From Mycolicibacterium fallax (GTDB lineage: Bacteria; Actinomycetota; Actinomycetes; Mycobacteriales; Mycobacteriaceae): DNA of 64,000 nucleotides. Positions 57,000 through 64,000 of this stretch are shown one piece after another. The notes beneath the pieces were generated by a model. It saw nothing but the letters and a program-made list of their open reading frames with translations. It was not told the DNA's origin and ran no database searches. The stretch is from NCBI RefSeq assembly GCF_010726955.1, contig NZ_AP022603.1, forward strand, positions 2,666,001-2,730,000, read 5' to 3'. How positions within the stretch are numbered: the first letter of the stretch is position 1; each line of letters opens with the position of its first letter. Both the position numbers and the translations under genes were made by a program.

Positions 57000-58396
57000 T
57001 ATTTCTCCTTGATTTCGCGGGGTTCGCCGGCGCCCAGGTATTTCGACAATTGGGTGTGCAGGTTGACGGTGCTGCGTTCGCGGTACGGGTTGGGCAGGGT
57101 GCCGGGGAAGCCGGCGGACTTCATCCCCTGCTGCACCGCCGCCATGTTTGAGAAGTCCTGTGGGAGCACGGATTTCCAGCGTGGATCACCGACCGGGGTG
57201 TATTCCCATTCGGTTTCGGGCTCTTCGCCGGGCGGGTACAGCTCGAACACCGACACCTCGAAGATGCACTTGTCGGGGTTGTAGCCCGGGTCGGGGCGCG
57301 CCGAGTAGCACAGCGCACTGGTCAGGCCCTGGCCCACCTGGAAGTTCGGGAAGATCTGCCAGGCGGTGCCGCTCTGGCCGAGGATCTCCGGCGGGATGGT
57401 CGGCCAGATCACTCCGCGTGCGGCGTCGTCGGCGCGCGCGGAGGCCAGCCAGTGTTCGAGGACCTTCTCCGGCGGGGTGCCCTCGGGGAGTTCGTCGACC
57501 AGCCGCAGCGCCGCGTTGACCAGGGTTTGGGTGGTCGTCGCGTTGGTCTCCTCCATGGTGTAGACCTGCATCTCGGCGGTGGAGATGCGCGGGTCCCCGG
57601 TGCCCAGCCGGATCTTGGATTTGGTTTCCGCCAGGTCCTTCGGCGCGTCGTAGCCGATGTTGGAGTGCTTGCCCTGGGCCTTGGCCCAGCCCTTGAACTC
57701 CCCGAACCGGTTGAACTCGGGGTGGGTGGTGAAGACGTGGTAGGTCTCGTTGAAGGCCTCCAGCGCGACCTTCCAGTTGCAGTCGAAGTGCACCCATTTG
57801 CGCCACTTGCAGCGCATGTTCTCCAGGCCGAACGGGTCGAGGATCTTGGCGGCCGGGTGTAGGTAGTCGGCCAGCGATTCGGCGTCGGGGTCCATGTTGA
57901 TCCACAGCCAGCCGCCCCAGATGTCCACCCGCACCGGCGCCAGGTGGGTGTTGTCGGCGGTCAGTGCGCCCTGCCAGTCGTCGCGCTCCCGGATGTGGGT
58001 GCAGGCGCCGTCCAGACCGTAGGTCCAGCCGTGGAAGCCGCAGACGAAGGACTTGCGGGCCCGGCCGCAGGCCGACTTGGCCCCGGGTTCGGCGTCGACC
58101 AGGCGGCGGCCGCGGTGCATGCAGACGTTGTGGTGCGCGGCGAAATCCTCGGCGGAGTTCCCGGTTCCGGTGCGCGCCACAATGATCGAGTCGTCGAGGA
58201 TGTCGTAGGTCAGGTAGCTGCCCACCTCGGGCACCTCCTCGACCCGGCCGACCTGCTGCCAGACCTTGCGCCACAACCGGTCTCGTTCGGCGCGGGCGTA
58301 CTCCGGCGAGATGTAGGCCGCCACGTCGATGGTCACCGGCGCGGCAAGCTCCTCGGCGACCGGGCTGTCCGGGTCGGCGGGGCTGGTGGTGGTCAT
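56999..58396 (-). CDS. Rieske non-haem iron oxygenase, alpha subunit
   Basis: A 465-residue ring-hydroxylating oxygenase. The Rieske cluster ligands are Cys92 and His94 (CMH) and Cys119 and His122 (CGFH); 24 residues separate the two pairs, more than the usual 15-17, with the insert SACGRARKS. The mononuclear iron site has NETYHVFTTH (His220, His225). No beta subunit, ferredoxin or reductase gene is adjacent. The ATG at 58396 overlaps the SDR stop. Confidence 0.92.
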   Translation of the reverse strand: MTTTSPADPDSPVAEELAAPVTIDVAAYISPEYARAERDRLWRKVWQQVGRVEEVPEVGSYLTYDILDDSIIVARTGTGNSAEDFAAHHNVCMHRGRRLVDAEPGAKSACGRARKSFVCGFHGWTYGLDGACTHIRERDDWQGALTADNTHLAPVRVDIWGGWLWINMDPDAESLADYLHPAAKILDPFGLENMRCKWRKWVHFDCNWKVALEAFNETYHVFTTHPEFNRFGEFKGWAKAQGKHSNIGYDAPKDLAETKSKIRLGTGDPRISTAEMQVYTMEETNATTTQTLVNAALRLVDELPEGTPPEKVLEHWLASARADDAARGVIWPTIPPEILGQSGTAWQIFPNFQVGQGLTSALCYSARPDPGYNPDKCIFEVSVFELYPPGEEPETEWEYTPVGDPRWKSVLPQDFSNMAAVQQGMKSAGFPGTLPNPYRERSTVNLHTQLSKYLGAGEPREIKEK

Positions 58397-59259
58397 GGTG
58401 CCTCCCAACGTGTGATGGCGGACCGGAAATCGTCGTCGGCGAGAAAAAGCGAGGTGTTGTCCGCGCCGAGGTGAGTCCAGCGCAGGTCCAGACCGCCGTC
58501 GACGAGCAGGGTCTGGCCGGTGACGTAGCCGGACAGCGCCGACAGCAGGAACAGGATCGGTCCGGCCTGCTCCTGTGGTGTGCCGCGGCGGCCCATCGCG
58601 ATCGCGCGGCGGTCCCGCTCGGGGTCGGCCGCGACGTAGGTCGCCGAGGCCGGGGTCTCGGTGACCCCCGGTGCGACGGCGTTGACCCGGATGCCGTGGC
58701 CGGCCAGCTCGACGGCCATGGTGCGGGTCGCCGCGACGATCGCGGCCTTGGCGGTGCCGTAGCCGATGTGTAGCGGGGCGGTGTTCATCCCGCTGATCGA
58801 GGACACCGAGACGATGGAGCCCGGCCGGCCGGTCTCGCGCAACCGGGCGGCCACCGCCTGGCTCATGAAGAACATCGTCTCCAGGTTCTGGGCGAAGAGC
58901 GCACGCCAGTCCTCGCGGCTGACCCGGGTCGACGGCATCCAGGTGGCCGGGTCGGCGCCGCCGGCGACGTTGACCAGGCCGTGCAGCGGGGCGCCGGTGG
59001 CCTCGGCGGCGGCCAGGGTGGTGGCGATGCCGGCGTCGGTGCCGGCGTCGGCGGCCACCGGGACGATCGGCAGGCCTTCGGCCACCAGCGGCCCGATGTG
59101 CCGGTCCAGGTTCTCCGGCGAGCGGCTCACCGCGACGACGGTGGCGCCGGCCCGGGCGACGGCCTCGGTCACCGCGGTGCCGATGCCGCCGCCGGCGGCG
59201 CCGGACACGATCACCGTGCGGCCGTTCAGCCCCAGCAGATCCGTCACCCAAACTCCCAT
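58393..59259 (-). CDS. short-chain dehydrogenase/reductase, first gene of the catabolic operon
   Basis: A 288-residue SDR with SGAAGGGIGTAVTEAVARAGA as cofactor motif, NVAGG, catalytic SVSSISGM and YGTAKAA, then NAVAPGVTETP. A C-terminal tail of ~30 residues (TSLFLADDDFRSAI) exceeds the minimal SDR fold. It begins at ATG 59259 directly beside the GntR-type box and is the leader gene of the minus-strand operon. Confidence 0.88.
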   Translation of the reverse strand: MGVWVTDLLGLNGRTVIVSGAAGGGIGTAVTEAVARAGATVVAVSRSPENLDRHIGPLVAEGLPIVPVAADAGTDAGIATTLAAAEATGAPLHGLVNVAGGADPATWMPSTRVSREDWRALFAQNLETMFFMSQAVAARLRETGRPGSIVSVSSISGMNTAPLHIGYGTAKAAIVAATRTMAVELAGHGIRVNAVAPGVTETPASATYVAADPERDRRAIAMGRRGTPQEQAGPILFLLSALSGYVTGQTLLVDGGLDLRWTHLGADNTSLFLADDDFRSAITRWEAP

Positions 59260-59273
59260 TTAGTCCGGACAAA
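59260..59273. promoter_or_regulatory. GntR/HutC-type operator candidate 1
   Basis: TTAGTCCGGACAAA is a 14-bp palindrome of form TTnGTCCGGACnAA immediately upstream of the SDR start. It resembles HutC-subfamily operators (GTCtaGAC core) and a related copy lies 84 bp away. Confidence 0.55.
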
Positions 59274-59357
59274 TAATGCTCATTGCTCCAACGCAGAACA
59301 TCATTCTCCAGAGTCGGCGATGCCGTCAAGTGCCAATATCCGGCCCCTGTCGCACTA

Positions 59358-59369
59358 TTGTCCAGACCA
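59358..59369. promoter_or_regulatory. GntR/HutC-type operator candidate 2
   Basis: TTGTCCAGACCA shares TTGTCC-GAC with box 1 (read on the opposite strand) and overlaps the -35 of the SMP-30 gene promoter. Confidence 0.5.
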
Positions 59370-59386
59370 GGGCGTCTTGGTAGTGT
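59358..59386 (+). promoter_or_regulatory. leaderless promoter of the SMP-30-like gene
   Basis: TTGTCC (59358-59363), a 17-nt spacer and TAGTGT (59381-59386), then 7 nt to the GTG at 59394. The geometry is that of a leaderless transcript; no ribosome site is present. Confidence 0.55.
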
Positions 59387-59393
59387 TTTGCGC

Positions 59394-61022
59394 GTGACCA
59401 GCGGATCCCCGACGCGTTACCCCCTTTCCACGCCCCCTGCGGCCGCCCCGGGCTGGCGGCTGGACCGGATCAGCCCGCCGAGCCGGGTGTTCGGCGCCAA
59501 CGGTCTGCGCACTGGTCCGGACGGTCGGGTGTACATCGCCCAGGTGACCGGCAGCCAGATCAGCGCCCTGAACATCCACACCGGCGCCGTGACGGCGATC
59601 AGCCCGAAGGGCGGCGACATCGTCGCCCCCGATGACGTGGCCTTCGACCCGGCCGGCCGGCTGATCGCCACCGAGGTGATGAACGGCCGGGTGTCCATCC
59701 TGGAGAACGGGGTGGCCCGGGTGGTGCGCGACGACCTGCCGTCGGCCAACGGCATCACCGTGCACCAGGGCCGGTTGTTCATCGGCGAATGCCGGCCCGG
59801 TGGCCGGCTGTGGGAACTGGACGCCGACGGCGGGCCGTCGCGGCTGATCGCCGAGAACCTGCCCTCGCCCAACGCGATGGAGTTCGGCCCGGACGGGCTG
59901 CTGTATTTCCCGGTGATGGAGGCCAACGAGATCTGGCGGCTCGACCCCGACGGCGACGGCATCCCGCAGCGAGTGGCCGGCGACCTCGGGGTGCCCGACT
60001 CGGTGAAGTTCGACGCGCAGGGCTTCATCGTTTCCACCCAGGTGTACAGCGGTCAGGTGCTGCGCATCGATCCGCGCACCGGCGAGCAGCGCGTCCTGGC
60101 GCAACTGTCGCCGGGCCTGGACAACTGCACCTTCGTCGACGGGCGGCTGTTCGTCTCCAACTTCACCGGCGAGATCACCGAGATCAACGCCGACGGCAGC
60201 ACCCGCGCGGCGCTGCCCGGCGGGCTGAACTGGCCACTGGATCTGGCCGTCGCCGAGGACGGCACGCTCTGGGTCGCCGACGGCACCTTCACCTACACGA
60301 TGTCCGACACCGGCGAAAGTTCCGGCACCGGCGAACGCGAGATCGCCGGGATGATGTTCACCCCCGGCTATCCGGGATTCCTGCGCGGCCTGGCACCGGC
60401 CGGCCCGGGCCGGTTCCTGGTCACCACCGCCAACGGCGAGGTCGGCTACTGGCACCCGGACCCCAGCGAAACCGAGGTGCTGGCCGACGGCTTCGATCAG
60501 CTCTACGGCGTGGCCGCCGGGCCCGGCGACAGCGTGCTGGCCGTCGAGCAGGGCACCGGGCGGCTGCTGGGCATCCGCGGCGGGCAGACCGAGGTGCTCG
60601 CCACCGGCCTGCACACCCCGGTCGGTGTCGCCGTCGGCGCCGACGGCGCGGTGCTGGTCTCCGAGTCCGGCGCCGGCCGGGTGGTGCGGGTCCGCGGCGG
60701 GGCCACCGAGACGGTGGCCGACGGCCTGGACTGCCCGCACGGCCTGCTGATTCGCGGCGGCCGGGTCTACGTCGTCGACGCCGGCGCCAAGGCCGTCCTG
60801 GAGATCGACCCGGAGACCGGGACGACGCGCACCATCGCCGCCGGACTGCCGGTCGGCGCGCCGGCCGGGGTGACCCCCAAGCCGCTGCTGGGTATGCCGC
60901 CGTTCTCCGGGCCGCAGGGTCCGTTCGCCGGTATCGCCGCCGGCGCCGACGGCACGCTGTATGTCTCGGCCGATGCCGACGGCAGCGTGCTGGCCCTGCG
61001 CCGCGAGGTGCCGGCGTCGTGA
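59394..61022 (+). CDS. SMP-30/gluconolactonase-like beta-propeller protein
   Basis: A 542-residue protein of repeated propeller blades. Recurrent motifs are GxxxxPDGxxYxA, PDDVAFDPAGRLIATEV, PNAMEFGPDGLLYFPV, GLNWPLDLAVAEDGTLWVADG, and a second set (GVAVGADGAVLVSES, GIAAGADGTLYVSADA). SMP-30 proteins of ~300 residues are Ca-dependent lactonases; this one is almost twice as long and may hold two propellers. No signal peptide, so cytoplasmic. Beside a Baeyer-Villiger enzyme it could open the lactone (inference). GTG 59394 set by the promoter geometry. Confidence 0.78.
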   Translation: MTSGSPTRYPLSTPPAAAPGWRLDRISPPSRVFGANGLRTGPDGRVYIAQVTGSQISALNIHTGAVTAISPKGGDIVAPDDVAFDPAGRLIATEVMNGRVSILENGVARVVRDDLPSANGITVHQGRLFIGECRPGGRLWELDADGGPSRLIAENLPSPNAMEFGPDGLLYFPVMEANEIWRLDPDGDGIPQRVAGDLGVPDSVKFDAQGFIVSTQVYSGQVLRIDPRTGEQRVLAQLSPGLDNCTFVDGRLFVSNFTGEITEINADGSTRAALPGGLNWPLDLAVAEDGTLWVADGTFTYTMSDTGESSGTGEREIAGMMFTPGYPGFLRGLAPAGPGRFLVTTANGEVGYWHPDPSETEVLADGFDQLYGVAAGPGDSVLAVEQGTGRLLGIRGGQTEVLATGLHTPVGVAVGADGAVLVSESGAGRVVRVRGGATETVADGLDCPHGLLIRGGRVYVVDAGAKAVLEIDPETGTTRTIAAGLPVGAPAGVTPKPLLGMPPFSGPQGPFAGIAAGADGTLYVSADADGSVLALRREVPAS

Positions 61023-61756
61023 CCGCCACCCGCACCGACCCGCGCTACCTGCAGGTCGCGCACACCCTGCGGCAGGAGATCGTCGACGGGATCTACCCGG
61101 TCGGCTCCCAGCTGCCCACCGAACACGAACTGTGCGAACGGTTCTCGGTGAGCCGCTACACGGTGCGCGAGGCGCTGCGCCGGCTGCGCGAGGACAACCT
61201 GATCACCTCCAAGCCACGGGCCGGGACGCTGGTGGTGCCGCGCACCACCAGCGGCTCCTACGCCCAGGACGTGATGTCCATCGACGACCTGATGTCCTTT
61301 GCCACCGGGGCCCGGTTCGTCATCCAGGCCAGCCGGATGATGACGATCGACGCCGACCTGGCGCAGCGCACCGGGCTGCCGACCGGCACCGAGTGGCTGG
61401 CCGTCGGCGGCTACCGGCAGGCCGAGGACGCCGCGTTCCCGGTCTGCTTCACCGAGTACTACATCAACCGGGAGTTCGCCGCCGTCGGCCGAATCCTGCA
61501 CCGGCACAACGGTCCGGTGTTCCCGTTGATCGAGGACATGTTCGGCCGCAACATCGTCGAGGTGCATCAGGAGATCACCGCGGTGCTGATGCGGACCGAC
61601 CTGGCCGCCCGCCTCGACGTCGACCCGGGTACCGCCGCACTCGAGGTGCGCCGCACCTACACCACCTCCGATGACGAGGTCGCCCAGGTCACCATCAGCA
61701 CCCATCCCGCCTCGCGGTACCGGTACTCGATGACGCTGCGCCGGGTGCGGGGCTAG
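61019..61756 (+). CDS. GntR-family regulator with UTRA domain (HutC subfamily)
   Basis: A 245-residue repressor-type protein. The N-terminal winged HTH (residues ~8-72) has IYPVGSQLPTEHELCERFSV and SRYTVREALRRLREDNLI; the UTRA ligand-binding domain follows (~90-240: EWLAVGGYRQAEDAAFPVCF, EVHQEITAVLM, LEVRRTYTTSDDEV). HutC regulators sense a pathway metabolite. The GTG overlaps the stop of the SMP-30 gene (GTGA). It probably binds the two boxes at 59260 and 59358 and so controls both operons. Confidence 0.9.
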   Translation: MTATRTDPRYLQVAHTLRQEIVDGIYPVGSQLPTEHELCERFSVSRYTVREALRRLREDNLITSKPRAGTLVVPRTTSGSYAQDVMSIDDLMSFATGARFVIQASRMMTIDADLAQRTGLPTGTEWLAVGGYRQAEDAAFPVCFTEYYINREFAAVGRILHRHNGPVFPLIEDMFGRNIVEVHQEITAVLMRTDLAARLDVDPGTAALEVRRTYTTSDDEVAQVTISTHPASRYRYSMTLRRVRG

Positions 61757-61759
61757 CCG

Positions 61760-63277
61760 GTGGGTGCAACGCTGGGCGAGGCCCTGGCCGTCGCCGCCGC
61801 GGCGACTCCCGAGCGGGTGCTGCTGGTCGACGGCGACGTGCAACTGGATGCCGCGACCCTGTACCGGCAGTCCCTCGCGCTGGCCGGCGCGCTGCGCCAA
61901 CGCTTCCCGGCCGGCTCGACCGTCTCGTTCATGCTGCCGAATTGGCATGAGGCGGCGGTGATCTACCTCGGCGCGGGCCTGGCCGGGATGGTGGTCAACC
62001 CGGTGCTGCCGTCGCTGCGGGAGCACGAGCTGTCCTTCGTCCTGGCCGACGCCGGGTCGGTGGCGATCTTCATTCCGGGTGACTTCCGCGGCCACGACTA
62101 CCCGGGGATGCTGGACCGGGTGGCCGCGCAGCTGCCCGACCCGCCGGAGGTGGTGGTGGTCCGCGGCGACGGCCACACCGCGTACCAGGATCTGCTGACC
62201 GCGGCGGCTGCGACCGCAGCCCCGGCCGCCGATCCCAGTGCCGCCTCGATGACGCTCTACACCTCCGGCACCACCGGGAGACCCAAGGGCGTTCTGCACA
62301 GCCAGAATTCGCTGGCGGCGCTGCTGGCCCAGATCGGTGAGCACTGGGAGGTCGATCCGGGCGACGCCTTCCTGGTGCCCTCCCCGATCGCGCACATCGG
62401 CGGCTCCATCTATGCCTTCGAGGCCCCCCTGCTGCTCGGCAGCACCGCGATCCTGATGGACCGGTGGGACGCCGACGAGGCGGTGGCGTTGATCGACGCA
62501 CGGCAGTGCACCCACATGGCCGGTGCCACACCGTTTCTGGTCGGTCTGCTGGCCGCGGCCCGGCGGGCCAGTACCCGGCTGCCGAGCCTGAAGGTGTTCA
62601 TCTGCGGCGGCGCCTCGGTTCCGCCGTCGCTGATCCGCGAGGCCACCGACTACTTCGCCGGCGCCCGGGTGAGCCGGGTCTACGGCTCCACCGAGGTTCC
62701 GGTGACCACCGTCGGCTCCACCGATCCCGACGGCGCCGCCGACACCGACGGCCGGCCCGGCATCGCCGAGATCCGGCTGGTCGACGGCGAGATCCGGGCC
62801 CGCGGTCCGCAGATGCTGCTCGGCTATCGGCACGCCGACGACAACGCCGACGCCTTCGACGCCGACGGCTTCTTCCGCACCGGCGACCTGGGCCGCTGGG
62901 AGAACGGCCATGTCGTGGTGACCGGCCGGGCCAAGGATCTGATCATCCGCAACGGCGAGAACATCTCCCCCAAGGAGATCGAGGACATCCTGATCGCCGC
63001 CCCCGGCATCGCCGAGATCGCGATCGTCGGGATCCCGGACGCCCGCACCGGGGAGCGGGCCTGCGCGGTGATCGTGCCCGACGGCGCCGCAGCCACGCCG
63101 GACGTCGCCGCCCTCGCGGCGATCCTCGACGGCCTCGGGGTGGCGCGATTCAAGTTCCCCGAACGGGTCGAGATCCGGGATCGGTTGCCCCGCAACGATG
63201 CCGGCAAGATTCTCAAACATCAGATCCGCGCGCAGCTGATCGCCGCGGAACCGACGAAAGGGTGCGCATGCAGGTAG
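61760..63277 (+). CDS. AMP-binding acyl-CoA synthetase
   Basis: A 505-residue ANL ligase: LYTSGTTGRPKGVLH (167-180), YGSTEVPVTT, GRAKDLIIRNGENISPKEIED hinge, and catalytic Lys in LPRNDAGKILKH. It follows the GntR gene by 3 nt with a GTG start (61760) and overlaps the next SDR by 10 nt. It likely activates the acid released by the pathway; substrate unknown. Confidence 0.92.
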   Translation: MGATLGEALAVAAAATPERVLLVDGDVQLDAATLYRQSLALAGALRQRFPAGSTVSFMLPNWHEAAVIYLGAGLAGMVVNPVLPSLREHELSFVLADAGSVAIFIPGDFRGHDYPGMLDRVAAQLPDPPEVVVVRGDGHTAYQDLLTAAAATAAPAADPSAASMTLYTSGTTGRPKGVLHSQNSLAALLAQIGEHWEVDPGDAFLVPSPIAHIGGSIYAFEAPLLLGSTAILMDRWDADEAVALIDARQCTHMAGATPFLVGLLAAARRASTRLPSLKVFICGGASVPPSLIREATDYFAGARVSRVYGSTEVPVTTVGSTDPDGAADTDGRPGIAEIRLVDGEIRARGPQMLLGYRHADDNADAFDADGFFRTGDLGRWENGHVVVTGRAKDLIIRNGENISPKEIEDILIAAPGIAEIAIVGIPDARTGERACAVIVPDGAAATPDVAALAAILDGLGVARFKFPERVEIRDRLPRNDAGKILKHQIRAQLIAAEPTKGCACR

Positions 63278-64000
63278 CGATCGTCACCGGCGCCAGCAGT
63301 GGGATCGGGTTCGGCTGCGCGGTTAAACTCGCCGAGTCGGGCTGCGCGGTGCTGGGCACCGGCCGCGACGCCGGGCGGCTGGCCGAGCTCACCGATGCCG
63401 TCGTCGCGGCCACCGGCGACCCGAACCGGGTCGGCACGGTCGTCGCCGATGTCACCACCGACGACGCTCCGGCACAGATCGTCGGCGCCGCGCTGGACCG
63501 CTGGGGCCGAGTCGACTTCCTGATCAACAACGCCGGCATGGGCAGCCCGAAACCGTTGCACGAGACCGACGACGAGACCCTGGACGAGTTCCTCGGGCTG
63601 ATGCTGCGGGCTCCGTTCCGGCTGGCCCGCGAGGCGATCGGGCACATGACCCCGGGCTCGGCGATCATCAACATCACCTCGACCTTCGCCGTCGTCGGCG
63701 GGCTCCGCGGCGGGGCCTATTCGGCCGCCAAGGGCGGCCTGACCGCGCTGACCACCCACATCGCCTGTCAGTACGGCGCCCAGGGCATCCGGTGCAATGC
63801 GGTGGCGCCGGGCGTGACGGTCACCCCGATGGTGCAGGGCCGCCTCGACGACGACCGGTTCCGCCGGATCAACACCGAGATGACCCCGCACCAGCGGCTG
63901 GGCCGGGTCGAGGACATCGCGGCCACCGTGGCGTTCCTGTGCTCGGACGGCGGAAGTTTCATCAACGGGCAGACCATCGTGGTCGACGGCGGCTGGAGCT
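63268..64000 (+). CDS. short-chain dehydrogenase (cut by window end)
   Basis: A classical SDR open to the window edge (~244 residues visible, probably nearly complete). Features: VAIVTGASSGIGFG, NNAGMGSPKP, catalytic NITSTFA and YSAAKGG, NAVAPGVTVTPM and the C-terminal FINGQTIVVDGGW. The ATG at 63268 lies inside the end of the acyl-CoA synthetase gene with GAAAGGG upstream. The stop codon is outside the window. Confidence 0.88.
   Translation, partial: MQVAIVTGASSGIGFGCAVKLAESGCAVLGTGRDAGRLAELTDAVVAATGDPNRVGTVVADVTTDDAPAQIVGAALDRWGRVDFLINNAGMGSPKPLHETDDETLDEFLGLMLRAPFRLAREAIGHMTPGSAIINITSTFAVVGGLRGGAYSAAKGGLTALTTHIACQYGAQGIRCNAVAPGVTVTPMVQGRLDDDRFRRINTEMTPHQRLGRVEDIAATVAFLCSDGGSFINGQTIVVDGGWS

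Noticed and set aside
56999-59329. A possible fusion of the Rieske protein with an SDR-like N-terminus
   Set aside because: The upstream part is out-of-frame antibody-like noise of the SDR gene (Arg/Gly-rich); the real SDR is read in another frame and overlaps the Rieske ATG.
60767-63220. An 817-codon open frame on the minus strand opposite the SMP-30, GntR and acyl-CoA synthetase genes
   Set aside because: Long antisense frames are expected at this GC content. The product is low-complexity (G/R/V/H/Q-rich) with no domain, while the plus-strand genes have clear motifs.

Overview
The window is high-GC actinobacterial DNA and almost certainly comes from a mycobacterium (Mycobacterium sensu lato, environmental/fast-grower type). 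Two antigen 85 mycolyltransferases, an LdtMt1-like L,D-transpeptidase, the TreS-maltokinase pair, recC-recB-recD and many fadE/fadD/SDR/P450 genes point there. Several blocks resemble, from memory, M. tuberculosis neighbourhoods in rearranged order: Rv0135c-Rv0139 (TetR, CYP138, MsrA, SnoaL-like, epimerase), Rv0129c-Rv0130 (fbpC, MaoC hydratase), Rv0126-Rv0127 (treS, mak) and Rv0116c (ldtA). No rRNA, tRNA, IS element or CRISPR array was recognised.

Layout. 1-2.0 kb: end of a FUSC membrane protein and a pirin. 2.1-8.05 kb: a complete fructose PTS, with ptsI divergent from fruR(DeoR)-fruK-fruA-ptsH around a compact AT-rich control region. 8.1-14.4 kb: small oxidoreductase/NTF2/SRPBCC genes, an epimerase operon behind a KstR-type box, msrA, a hotdog protein, a 30-bp triple repeat, and a CYP138-like P450 divergent from its TetR gene. 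14.4-20.3 kb: glgX/treX, an alcohol dehydrogenase, SDR, DUF5709, DUF1059, MaoC hydratase, TesB thioesterase and an ABC-permease remnant. 20.5-22.5 kb: a PknH-sensor-type lipoprotein divergent from Ag85C. 22.5-31.1 kb: recCBD. 31.2-38.7 kb: a secreted hypothetical protein, then an ABC importer continuous with treS and mak. 38.8-41.2 kb: a second Ag85 and an L,D-transpeptidase. 41.2-46.3 kb: ferredoxin-P450 divergent from TetR-SDR, a DUF1330 protein, and an acyl-CoA synthetase behind a second KstR-type box.

46.4-64.0 kb is the most striking part. It is a tightly coupled eleven-gene minus-strand operon (SDR, Rieske oxygenase, LLM flavin oxygenase, Baeyer-Villiger-type FMO, SDR, CoA transferase, four acyl-CoA dehydrogenases, MFS transporter). 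Divergent from it is a plus-strand set (SMP-30-like lactonase, GntR/UTRA regulator, acyl-CoA synthetase, SDR cut by the window end). Together they read as one inducible pathway: uptake, ring hydroxylation, dehydrogenation to a ketone, Baeyer-Villiger lactone formation, lactone opening, CoA activation and side-chain-type beta-oxidation by two predicted heteromeric dehydrogenases. The substrate is not identifiable from sequence; a cyclic terpenoid- or steroid-like compound is an inference.

A recurring feature is short tandem repetition: 15-bp units in fruA, recC and at the fbpC start, 21-bp units in recD, and 30-bp units between genes. Genes are densely packed with many 4-bp ATGA/GTGA overlaps, and several starts look leaderless (ptsI, the 21.2-kb lipoprotein, the SMP-30 gene).
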